DNA of 23,153 nucleotides from a virus, in IMG/VR virus record IMGVR_UViG_3300013131_000254, positions 1-23,153 of that record. The stretch is one strand, 5' to 3'. Below, piece by piece: positions 16,401-22,983 of the stretch. Made by a program: the position numbers and the translations under genes. Positions within the stretch are counted from its first letter, which is position 1; every line of letters begins with the position of its first letter. Below the pieces are notes generated by a model that worked only from the letters and a program-made list of their open reading frames with translations, was not told where the DNA came from and made no database searches.

Positions 16401-16570
16401 GAGCCCTAGATGACTCGAACGTCGAGGCCTGCACGAGGCTCCTTGACTCCCTCAAGCGCTGGTTCAAGTCCATCTTCATCATCTCGCATGTCGATGCCGT
16501 GAAGGATAGCGTTGACAATGTCCTCGATATCACACACCATGGAATGGACGCGGCTCTAATCCATGAATAA
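13433..16570 (+). CDS. Single-chain Mre11/SbcD nuclease - Rad50/SbcC ATPase (gp47-gp46-like fusion)
   Basis: The 1045-residue protein joins two subunits that are normally separate. Residues 1-320 are a calcineurin-like phosphoesterase: Asp10-x-His12, GGD (Asp46), GNHD (81-84), His153 and GDIH (185-188). A helical linker at about 320-365 matches the place of the Rad50-binding tail of Mre11. The ABC-type ATPase starts at about 368, with Walker A GRNRSGKS (402-409). Long coiled coils run at about 570-715 and 735-890 around a hook, Cys719-x6-Cys726. The signature SGMEK (956-960), Walker B ILVIDEGFGALDD (Asp986, Glu987) and the H-loop IFIISHVD follow. It should process DNA ends for recombination-dependent replication. 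The start is TTG at 13433 with AGGAG at 13422-13426. In T4, gp47 and gp46 are separate proteins. No stop or frameshift lies between the halves. Confidence 0.93.
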   Translation: MKFRCAHISDVHWRGLTRHEEYRASFTALFKQLRDLNPNAIFIGGDIVHTKTQGISPEIIDNLSWWFNEMASICHVHVILGNHDGLILNKDRQDAISPIVTALNNERIHLYKKSGVYPTGVPGFNWCVFSCFDEEGWPSVAPVPGEVNIATYHGAVRGSLTDVDWHIEGEADLSFFKAYDFTFLGDIHKFQYLDDEKRVAYPGSTIQQNYGEDTGKGYLFWEIDSRNDYKSTFHEVPHKHPFITVDWAGDIATTVEICKKYQDGARFRIRKDVTIPNTEMRQLFGALREAKNAEEIVFKNESDVDPSSIVLSDESCRPADLRTPATLQKLLREYYANSTIGDDEWKRLDDMASRYLSSIKHSDIARNVKWSLNRMEFDNTFSYGKGNSINFDELRGITGIFGRNRSGKSSIPGTLMYGLYNATDRGAMSNLHVINMRKGHCEVRIDLTANSKKYRVERHSVRKTNRTGDMSAVTNLNFYELDENDNTKDMNGEQRRETEKLLREIVGSADDFLLTSLASQGEMNNFIKYKASQRKLILTKFLDLELFEEMLLQAKSDSSTLKGRLSAVPDREWGAIIGDLELEKSELERKKEKLQEELDGLRVKLQQAQLNLATQKDSKLVTAEDVAEHEQSLQRCGKDLESSRQELDTIRSKISTYEGKISNIKTLKAQFPIDQLRERVSARHDLEKNVLQLEALRDAEKGKLAQSKRSIKLLDEVPCGDSYPTCRFIKDSHESKASLPKQLEAIDSLLERLSAIKKSLESLDKENLQEKLSRYDGILEKERDMQISMSGLQVSLSKLTTKIENLISLKSDMENKLESMRSRVVSTAEAERLQILKRQIKELNDRVNEKDAERMSAAQMIGALNSKIERTLHEKEKHHQLMSEWKIYELFMGAVSKNGIPLKIMSSQLPAINAEIAKILQGVAGFTVELDADPSSSDMDIYLNYGDSKRIIECGSGMEKMMASLAIRVALINITSLPKSDILVIDEGFGALDDSNVEACTRLLDSLKRWFKSIFIISHVDAVKDSVDNVLDITHHGMDAALIHE

Positions 16571-16790
16571 AAAAATACCACATGACTGTCCAGTTTGCGG
16601 TCTCTTGTTCAGAGACATGAACGATATTCTTTCGTACGAAGAGTTCGAGTGCTGCACAGAGTGCCAGGACAAATTCGTTTATCGAGACATAAGCGCCTGG
16701 AAGAGAGGCGAAAGACCTCATCAAGACCTGGTGCAGCAGTTTAGAGATGAACTCCGTCGACGAGCGTCATATTTAGTTACTAAGCTATAG
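16563..16790 (+). CDS. Small zinc-ribbon protein, 75 aa
   Basis: The ATG at 16563 overlaps the end of the SbcD-SbcC gene by eight bases (ATGAATAA), so translation is probably coupled; no separate ribosome site is seen. The protein has CPVC at residues 9-12 and CTEC at 31-34 plus Cys30, a spacing that fits a zinc ribbon or treble-clef-like knuckle. The C-terminal half is charged and helical (RDELRRRASYLVTKL). I do not recognise the family. It may bind nucleic acid or act as a small adaptor for the neighbouring recombination or packaging proteins. The overlap pattern and the cysteine pairs make it a real gene; its role is open. Confidence 0.75.
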   Translation: MNKKIPHDCPVCGLLFRDMNDILSYEEFECCTECQDKFVYRDISAWKRGERPHQDLVQQFRDELRRRASYLVTKL

Positions 16791-16800
16791 GAGCAATGCA

Positions 16801-17172
16801 ATGCAGGTAATGACGCACCACAGTGTCCTGAGCACTCTGTTGAATACCACGTTTGGTCAGGGTGGCTCGACATCAGGAACTGTTTCGATCACACCAACCT
16901 TTTCTGGAAACACGCTAACTCTCAAATATAAGACCGTCGTCCACTTTGCCGAGGAGCGCAGTCTGCAGCTCCAGGTCGAGAGAGTCTCACGGGAGTCTAT
17001 TGATCACCTTGCTTCTTGCATGGCAGACCTTAAGAAGAACTTCAAGGAAGCGACAGGAAAGGCTCTCAAGCTCTCAGAGGTGAAGTCCACTGATTCGATC
17101 GAGCTGGTCTCAGGGCTCTCTCCTCGTAAGGTCGCCTACTATCGCCGTATGCACGTTTTGGAAATTGGATGA
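16801..17172 (+). CDS. Hypothetical protein upstream of the large terminase, 123 aa
   Basis: The ATG at 16801 follows AGGAG at 16789-16793 by seven bases. Residues about 5-55 are Ser/Thr/Gly-rich and beta-like (STSGTVSITPTFSGNTLTLKY). The rest is helical and charged, with SLQLQVERVSRESIDHLASC and a C-terminal SPRKVAYYRRMHVLEIG. It lies where many phages have the small terminase gene, directly before the large terminase. However, I see no helix-turn-helix DNA-binding motif typical of small terminases, so I do not make that call. No membrane segment or signal peptide is visible. Confidence 0.75.
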   Translation: MQVMTHHSVLSTLLNTTFGQGGSTSGTVSITPTFSGNTLTLKYKTVVHFAEERSLQLQVERVSRESIDHLASCMADLKKNFKEATGKALKLSEVKSTDSIELVSGLSPRKVAYYRRMHVLEIG

Positions 17173-17179
17173 TATACAG

Positions 17180-17201
17180 GCGCTCCTCACCTGGAGTGCG
17201 C
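17180..17201 (+). promoter_or_regulatory. Hairpin in the leader of the large terminase gene
   Basis: GCGCTCC (17180-17186) can pair with GGAGTGCGC (17193-17201) with one bulged T and a six-base loop. It ends ten bases before the terminase ATG. The only GGAG near this start lies within the 3' arm. No T-run follows, so it is not a rho-independent terminator. It may influence terminase translation or mRNA processing. Function is inferred. Confidence 0.35.
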
Positions 17202-17211
17202 GTCATGCATT

Positions 17212-18822
17212 ATGTCCATCACATCCAAGCCGGCGCAGATCAAAGAAATCCTCAGGTGCGGTAAGGATCCAGTCTACTTCATCAACAAGTACGTCAAGAT
17301 CCAACACCCGACAAAGGGAACGATACCATTCAATACGTTCCCCTTCCAGGATGAATGTATCAACGATTTTAGAAAGCATCGCTTCAATATCATTCTGAAG
17401 TCGAGGCAGCTCGGTATCTCCACCGTCGCCGCGGCCTACGCAGTCTGGATGGCGTGCTTCTACAAGGACAAGAACATCCTCATCATCGCGACTCGACTTG
17501 CGGTCGCAAAGAACTTCATCAAGAAGGTCAAAGTCGCGATTAAGTCCCTGCCCAAGTGGCTTCTGATCCCAGAGATCACGATCAATAACCAGCAGTCGAT
17601 CGAGTTCAACAACGGATCCTCCATCAAGGCAATTCCGACCTCCGAGGACGCCGGCCGCTCCGAGGCACTCTCTCTACTCATTGTCGATGAGGCTGCCTTC
17701 GTCAGGAACTTCGACACCCTGTGGACCTCGCTCTATCCCACCATCTCAACTGGTGGTCGTGCCATCATCCTCTCCACACCGAACGGTATGGGTGGACAGT
17801 ACTACGACATCTGGGCGAAGGCCGAGAACAAAGAGAATGAATTCAACCCCATCAAGCTCCCCTGGGACGTCCATCCTGAGCACGATCAGGCTTGGTTCGA
17901 GAAGGAGTGTAAGAACTTCACACAGAAGCAGATCGCCCAGGAACTGCTCTGTGACTTCGCCACTTCTGGCGACACCTACTTCAATACCGAGGAGATCCAG
18001 AAATTGAGCTTCTCGATCAGGAATCCCATTGAGAAGTGGGGGCCTGAGATGGGGGTCTGGGTCTGGAAGTACGCGCTCTCCGAGCACAAGTACGTGATAT
18101 CTGCCGACGTCGCCCGTGGAGATGCTTTCGACTACTCCGCCTTCCACGTGATAGACACTACCGACTCCGAGGTCGTGGCCGAGTTCAGGGGCAAGGTGCC
18201 TCCGGATCAGCTCGCCATTGTTCTCGCCGAGGCAGGCAAGAGGTACAATGAGGCGATGCTATGTCCTGAGAATAACACGTACGGCTACGCCGTCATCATG
18301 AAGCTGCGAGACATCGGGTACAGGAACATCTACTTCAAGAATGAGAGGGACAAGTTCAACGCCCTCTACGGGGCCGGAGTTGCAGACATCTCGAAGGCAG
18401 GCTTCACCACCTCAGGACAGAGCAGGTCCCAGATCCTCACCAAGCTCGAGGAGATGCTCCGTAATAACAGCATCAGAATTCCCTCCTCACGCTTCTACAA
18501 TGAGCTCAAGACCTTCGTCTGGACCGGCTCGAAGGCCGAGGCGCAGAAGGGCAAGCACGATGATCTCATCATGTCCCTGGCAATCGGCACCTGGCTCTAT
18601 GAGGCCACACCTCTAGGCAGTCAGGTGGCACAGGACATCAACAAGGCAATGTTAGCAGGATTCCTGCTCAATGCGACGTCGAAGGACACGGTCCTCAACC
18701 CGTGGGCTGGAAAGAACTATAACCCATTCAAGCCTCACTTGCTGCAGGGTATACCTGAAACTTCACCAGGATCCCAAGATCCTAAGACGCCCTACGGCGA
18801 TTTCAACTGGCTCATCAAGTAA
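17212..18822 (+). CDS. terL: Terminase large subunit (T4 gp17-type packaging ATPase/nuclease)
   Basis: The 536-residue protein is the DNA packaging motor and cuts the concatemer. The ATPase domain has a P-loop-like LKSRQLGIST (residues 62-71), Walker B LLIVDE (Asp159, Glu160) and the coupling motif STPNG (188-192). The C-terminal RNase H-like nuclease has Asp299 in SADVARGDAFDYS, Glu353 in CPENN and Asp450/Asp451 in KHDDL, matching the D-E-D triad of T4 gp17. The usual P-loop lysine is replaced (GIS instead of GKT); Lys63 near the start of the loop may serve, as in other terminases with a deviant Walker A. The ATG at 17212 lacks a close Shine-Dalgarno site and sits after a hairpin. The portal gene follows without the sheath and tube genes that lie between them in T4. 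No intein is present here. Confidence 0.96.
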   Translation: MSITSKPAQIKEILRCGKDPVYFINKYVKIQHPTKGTIPFNTFPFQDECINDFRKHRFNIILKSRQLGISTVAAAYAVWMACFYKDKNILIIATRLAVAKNFIKKVKVAIKSLPKWLLIPEITINNQQSIEFNNGSSIKAIPTSEDAGRSEALSLLIVDEAAFVRNFDTLWTSLYPTISTGGRAIILSTPNGMGGQYYDIWAKAENKENEFNPIKLPWDVHPEHDQAWFEKECKNFTQKQIAQELLCDFATSGDTYFNTEEIQKLSFSIRNPIEKWGPEMGVWVWKYALSEHKYVISADVARGDAFDYSAFHVIDTTDSEVVAEFRGKVPPDQLAIVLAEAGKRYNEAMLCPENNTYGYAVIMKLRDIGYRNIYFKNERDKFNALYGAGVADISKAGFTTSGQSRSQILTKLEEMLRNNSIRIPSSRFYNELKTFVWTGSKAEAQKGKHDDLIMSLAIGTWLYEATPLGSQVAQDINKAMLAGFLLNATSKDTVLNPWAGKNYNPFKPHLLQGIPETSPGSQDPKTPYGDFNWLIK

Positions 18823-18875
18823 AGTTTATGAACCTGCCCTAGAGGTTAGAATTTTCGTGATACTTAGGTCTACAC
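18823..18875 (+). other. Terminase-portal intergenic gap with weak hairpin
   Basis: AACCT (18831-18835) can pair with AGGTT (18843-18847) around a seven-base loop, followed by AGAATTTT. This could be a weak terminator or a chance hairpin. Only a short AGG (18866-18868) precedes the portal ATG. No convincing promoter is seen. Confidence 0.25.
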
Positions 18876-21800
18876 ATGGCAAATGAATACAACAAGAATC
18901 TCTTTGGCAGGCTAACAAAGCTCTTCAGATCTGGTCCAGTAGTTCGTCGCCGCGTCAAGGGCATGAACCAGAAGACTGGTACGGCGTCGACGGCCATGGA
19001 GGTCTTTAGGGCAGCGCACAGCGACGTCTACAACAGCACGCTCTCTGCCTACGGCGCCTTCGACCGTATGTCTCGCTATTCAGATTTTTCGGAAATGGAG
19101 TCGACACCCGAAATTGCGTCTGCGCTCGACATCTACGCCGAGGAGTCGGTCTCCCAGGGCACCGACGGCCGGGTCCTCCACATACACTCCGATAATAGGA
19201 AGATCAAGGAGCTCCTCGAGTCGCTCTTCTATGACACCATCAACATCGAGTTCAACCTCGTCATGTGGGTCAGGAACCTCGTCAAGTACGGCGACTTCTT
19301 CCTCTTCAACGACATCTCTCCAGAGTACGGCGTCCTCAACGTGATTCCGATCTCCATCTCCGAGATCGAACGTGAGGAGGGGTTCGATCCTGCCGATCCC
19401 ATGGCAGTGCGCTACCGGTGGATCACGCAGGGCAACCGGGTTCTAGAGAACTGGCAGGTGACCCACTTCAGGTTGCTGGGCAACGACGCCTTCCTCCCCT
19501 ACGGCTCCTCCGTCCTCGAGGGAGCCCGGCGTATCTGGCGCCAATTGATCCTCATTGAGGACGCAATGTTGGTCTACCGGGTCATCAGAGCCCCGGAGCG
19601 CAGGGTCTTCTACATCGACGTCGGTAACGTGCCGCCGGAGGAGATCTCGAACTACCTGGAGCAGGCTCAGACATCCCTCAAACGCAATCCAATCGTCGAC
19701 AAGATGACCGGCAAGGTGGACCTGCGTTTCAATCCCATGGCCGTTGACCAGGACTACTTCCTGCCGGTCCGTGGTGGTGAGAGCGGGACGAAGATCGATA
19801 CCCTTGCAGGTGGTCAGAATACAGCCGCGATCGAGGACGTGCAGTACATCCAGAAGAAGCTCTTTGCGGCGCTCAAGATTCCGAAGGCGTACCTCGGTTA
19901 CGACGAGGATACTGGATGTTTCACTGGAGACACCAGGGTGTCGCTTTTCGACGGGCGCGAGGTCGAAATCGAGCGTCTCGTGGAGGAGTACAAGACAGGA
20001 AAGCAAAACTGGGTATATTCGTTCGACGCTAGTGGAAAGCCTCGTGTTGGCAAGGTCTTGAATGCCTGGGAGACGAAGAGGGTGAATGAACTTTACGTCG
20101 TTAGTCTCGACAACGGCGAAGAGATTAGATGTACTGGAAATCATCGCTTTATGATGAGGGACGGCACGTATATTCGGGCCGATGAGCTCACGCCGGGCGC
20201 GTCTTGTATGGCTCTCTATAGGAGCGTTTCCGACAAGAAAGAGGGAGACTTCGCCACGGGATATGAGAAAGTATACGATCACCAGGACACGTCCTGGATA
20301 TACACGCATAGACTAGTCGCCAGTGAGTGCTCCCTAAGACAGCATGCTTCTGTTCTCGAAGAACGCGCTTCTGTAATACATCACGCATCATACGACAAGA
20401 GAAACAATAATCCCGATCAGCTTCTTCTGATGGGAAAGAAGTCGCACGTAAAGCACCATCAGGAGCATGCTAATGTTCTGAATGAAAATTGGTGTCGCGA
20501 CAGACTTCGCTCTTCAATGAAGACCGAAGGTTACGTTAAGAAGCACCGTTTCGCTGTGCTTGATGCCTGGCGAAAGGATGATGGAACGCGGCGAAGTCTG
20601 GTCTCCAAGACCAATCGCGCTTTCAACAAAATCGAAAAGATGCAACGTACTCTGTCTGAAATGCGTGCCAATGGTCTTTATGACACGTCAGGCGTGAATT
20701 CACCGACGTGGAAGTCTCGTCCATCCTACGAGAGCATCATAAAGTGCGTGCTTGAAGATAAGCTACATATTCGCAGCCAAATCGCCAAACGCTTAGGTTG
20801 CTCCGAGGTAGGCATCAACGATACTTTGCAGAAGGAAGGAACGGATTGGAATACGTTTATCACCTCTCAAGTTGGAACAAAAAAAGGAAGAAAGACGGTC
20901 GATTCGACGATCGACTATCGTGAAATTGTTTCAATCGCAGCCTCATCTTCGAATAGAAAAGAATTTCACTCGAAAAACTTTATGAGTAGGGGTGGGTTCG
21001 AGAACTATTTGAGAAGGCAAGGTAAAAATCCGACCGAATGGTACGACGGTCACATTGGGGTTAAAAATCACAAAGTTTTGTCTGTTAGTATCATCGTCCT
21101 CGAAGAGCCCGTTCCCGTGTATGACCTCGAAATTGAAAAGTGGAGTAACTTCTCCCTGTCAGCCGGCGTCGTCGTACATAACTCCAAGGCGACGTTGGCC
21201 CAGGAGGACATCAGGTTCTCTCGCTCGATCCAGCGCATTCAGAAGACCATCCTGGCCGAGCTCAACAAGATGGCCATGATCCACCTCTACTCACACGGGT
21301 ACGAGGGCGAGGACCTCATGGACTTCACCCTCAAGCTCTCGAATCCGAGCTCCATCGCCCAGCAACAGAAGCTTGAGCTGGTCAAGTCGAAGTTTGAGAT
21401 CGCCGGAACAGCCCCTGAAGGGCTGGTCAGCCGTCGTTGGATTCGCAAGAACATCCTCGAGATGACAGATCAGGAGATCGAGGCGGTCAAGGAGGAGAAG
21501 GCAGATGACAAGCTGGAAGATGCCGCTGTTGAGGCTGCTGGGAAAGAGGAAGAGGGAGGTGACGCAGCCGGTGGTGCTGAGACCGGAGGTACTGAGACGG
21601 GCGGTGAGGAGGCAGGCGGTGAGGAAGGTGGAGGCCTCTTCTCCGGCGATCGTCCCAAGGGCACTCTTTTGACGGCTCTTCCTGGCACAGGAGATGAAGA
21701 AGACTTCGAAGCTGGGGAGTCTGACGAAGAGTTTATCACACCCTCGATCGACGACATCGAGGCACCGGTAAAAATTAGCAATCGCATTGACAAAGTCGGC

Positions 21801-22151
21801 AAGAAGCTCAACATGTTTGGCGAGCCGATCCCAAAGTCTAGGAAGAATACCACAGGTCCAGCCTCAACTGGATTCCACGATTTCAAGAGCATGACCGGTC
21901 TGGGGTCTGCTCAGAGCACTCTGCGAAATCCATACCAGAAGGATTGGCTCGCAAGTCCAGTAAAGTTTGGTGAGTCGGCCCGTGTCGACTCTCCAGAGTC
22001 AACTCTCATGAGAACGATGAATGCTCTTCGTGCCTCAAGAAAATTGGCTAAACCAGAGATACTTAAGGAAGCCGAGCAGAGCACTGGTGATAAGAGCGCC
22101 ATGCTGGAAGTCGATCTAAAATCCTTAGGGAGTGAGCTAGGTGATGAGTAA
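18876..22151 (+). CDS. Portal protein precursor (T4 gp20-type) interrupted by an intein
   Basis: The 1091-residue precursor has portal sequence on both sides of a 422-residue intein (residues 348-769). Removing it leaves a 669-residue protein. The N-extein shows typical T4-like portal features: SALDIYAEESV, VMWVRNLVKYGDFFLF, VYRVIRAPERRVFYIDVGN, DYFLPVRGG and IPKAYLGYDEDTG, in line with known portal families. The C-extein continues with SKATLAQEDIRFSRSIQRIQ. The portal is the dodecameric ring at one capsid vertex through which DNA enters and to which the terminase docks. The C-terminus holds an acidic Gly/Glu/Ala-rich stretch (about residues 888-925) and a disordered-looking tail that is unusually long. 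The gene follows the terminase and overlaps the next gene by eight bases. Without splicing the portal core would be broken, so splicing is probably essential. Confidence 0.94.
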   Translation: MANEYNKNLFGRLTKLFRSGPVVRRRVKGMNQKTGTASTAMEVFRAAHSDVYNSTLSAYGAFDRMSRYSDFSEMESTPEIASALDIYAEESVSQGTDGRVLHIHSDNRKIKELLESLFYDTINIEFNLVMWVRNLVKYGDFFLFNDISPEYGVLNVIPISISEIEREEGFDPADPMAVRYRWITQGNRVLENWQVTHFRLLGNDAFLPYGSSVLEGARRIWRQLILIEDAMLVYRVIRAPERRVFYIDVGNVPPEEISNYLEQAQTSLKRNPIVDKMTGKVDLRFNPMAVDQDYFLPVRGGESGTKIDTLAGGQNTAAIEDVQYIQKKLFAALKIPKAYLGYDEDTGCFTGDTRVSLFDGREVEIERLVEEYKTGKQNWVYSFDASGKPRVGKVLNAWETKRVNELYVVSLDNGEEIRCTGNHRFMMRDGTYIRADELTPGASCMALYRSVSDKKEGDFATGYEKVYDHQDTSWIYTHRLVASECSLRQHASVLEERASVIHHASYDKRNNNPDQLLLMGKKSHVKHHQEHANVLNENWCRDRLRSSMKTEGYVKKHRFAVLDAWRKDDGTRRSLVSKTNRAFNKIEKMQRTLSEMRANGLYDTSGVNSPTWKSRPSYESIIKCVLEDKLHIRSQIAKRLGCSEVGINDTLQKEGTDWNTFITSQVGTKKGRKTVDSTIDYREIVSIAASSSNRKEFHSKNFMSRGGFENYLRRQGKNPTEWYDGHIGVKNHKVLSVSIIVLEEPVPVYDLEIEKWSNFSLSAGVVVHNSKATLAQEDIRFSRSIQRIQKTILAELNKMAMIHLYSHGYEGEDLMDFTLKLSNPSSIAQQQKLELVKSKFEIAGTAPEGLVSRRWIRKNILEMTDQEIEAVKEEKADDKLEDAAVEAAGKEEEGGDAAGGAETGGTETGGEEAGGEEGGGLFSGDRPKGTLLTALPGTGDEEDFEAGESDEEFITPSIDDIEAPVKISNRIDKVGKKLNMFGEPIPKSRKNTTGPASTGFHDFKSMTGLGSAQSTLRNPYQKDWLASPVKFGESARVDSPESTLMRTMNALRASRKLAKPEILKEAEQSTGDKSAMLEVDLKSLGSELGDE
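19917..21182 (+). mobile_element. Intein with HNH homing endonuclease inside the portal gene
   Basis: The intein begins at Cys348 (TGT 19917-19919) with CFTGDTRVSLFDG (block A). Block B is TGNHRFMMRDG with Thr420 and His423. Block F is VPVYDLEIEKWSNFSL, and block G ends VVVHN with His768-Asn769 before Ser770, the +1 nucleophile. All residues needed for splicing are present. The central part holds an HNH-type nuclease: VIHHASYDKRNNN (500-512) through SHVKHH (523-528). A helix-turn-helix-like region follows (RSQIAKRLGCSEVGINDTL), probably for target binding. The intein DNA is more AT-rich and uses codons such as AAA, AAT and CGT more than the exteins, a sign of separate origin. The frame is unbroken, so both splicing and homing may be active. 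The insertion site is in a conserved part of the portal. Confidence 0.94.
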
Positions 22152-22983
22152 GCACAACAAAAAGAGAAATGTTGGCATTGTCTACGAGCAGCTCGTCGCA
22201 GTTGTCTCCCAGGCAACGGTAGAGGGTAACCAGGCGAAGGCGAATAATGCCCTAAGGATCATCAAGAAGTACTTTGCCCCGGGCACCGAGCTCTACCGTG
22301 AGTTCAGGCTCATCAATTCGCTGGTGAAGACGCACGTGGGATCGGATGCACTGGCCTCGAGGATCCTCGACGAGACGAAGAGGGCTGCAATTGGCTACGA
22401 CGTCCACAGGCTCCAGAGCGAAAAGTCAGCGCTAATTGGCGATATCAATAGGACCTTCCAGAAAGAGTCTTTCTATAGGACGTCTGTGAAGAACTATAAG
22501 GTCTTTGCGACGATTCACACGCTCCTCGAGGACTGGCGCTCGAAGAATCCAGATATTCCGCGCCGACTCCAGTACGAGACGGTCCTCCATGGCTGGCTCC
22601 TACAGGAGAAGAGCGAGCCTCGAGTCGATGGAATGAAGACTGCCGGTGTCAATGACCTGACCGTGAAGATCATGCGGGAGTCCTTCAATAAGAAGTTTGG
22701 CGACTCCCTCAACGAGAGCCAGAGGAAACTACTGCAAGCCATCGCTTTTGGCGGAAAGAGCGCCGTGCTGGTCGCTGAGATGAAGGACCAGAAGACCTCG
22801 GCGATTAAGTCTCTGCAGACCTACAGGTCCCAGTGTGATAGCAGAATCGTTGAGCAGAAGATCCCAGGCATCGTGCAGATCCTTGAGTCTCTCAACCCAG
22901 AGGATACCTCAGATCAAAATGTCGCCAGGTTTATGACGGTTTCACAGCTCTGCGACGAGCTCATGGAGAAGAAAAATGACTGA
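22144..22983 (+). CDS. Conserved head-assembly-region protein between portal and prohead protease
   Basis: I choose ATG 22144 over the GTG at 22141 because its eight-base overlap with the portal stop (ATGAGTAA) matches the overlaps at 16563 and 22976. GGGAG lies at 22128-22132. The product has 279 residues. The N-terminus is basic (SKHNKKRN) followed by VGIVYEQLVAVVSQATVEG, and the protein looks mostly helical and charged, with YFAPGTELYREFRLINSL and KSALIGDINRTFQKESFYR. In T4 the prohead core genes 67 and 68 lie at this position between portal and protease. A scaffold or core role is therefore plausible, but I cannot show homology. No enzyme motif or membrane segment is seen. Confidence 0.8.
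   Translation: MSKHNKKRNVGIVYEQLVAVVSQATVEGNQAKANNALRIIKKYFAPGTELYREFRLINSLVKTHVGSDALASRILDETKRAAIGYDVHRLQSEKSALIGDINRTFQKESFYRTSVKNYKVFATIHTLLEDWRSKNPDIPRRLQYETVLHGWLLQEKSEPRVDGMKTAGVNDLTVKIMRESFNKKFGDSLNESQRKLLQAIAFGGKSAVLVAEMKDQKTSAIKSLQTYRSQCDSRIVEQKIPGIVQILESLNPEDTSDQNVARFMTVSQLCDELMEKKND

Noticed and set aside
16801-17172. Small terminase subunit
   Set aside because: The position fits, but there is no visible helix-turn-helix or coiled-coil oligomerisation pattern. Kept as hypothetical.
19443-20309. Long antisense open frame (288 codons) across the portal and intein start
   Set aside because: It crosses the extein-intein boundary, has no ribosome site, and its protein shows no motif. 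It is a by-product of codon bias in the + strand gene.
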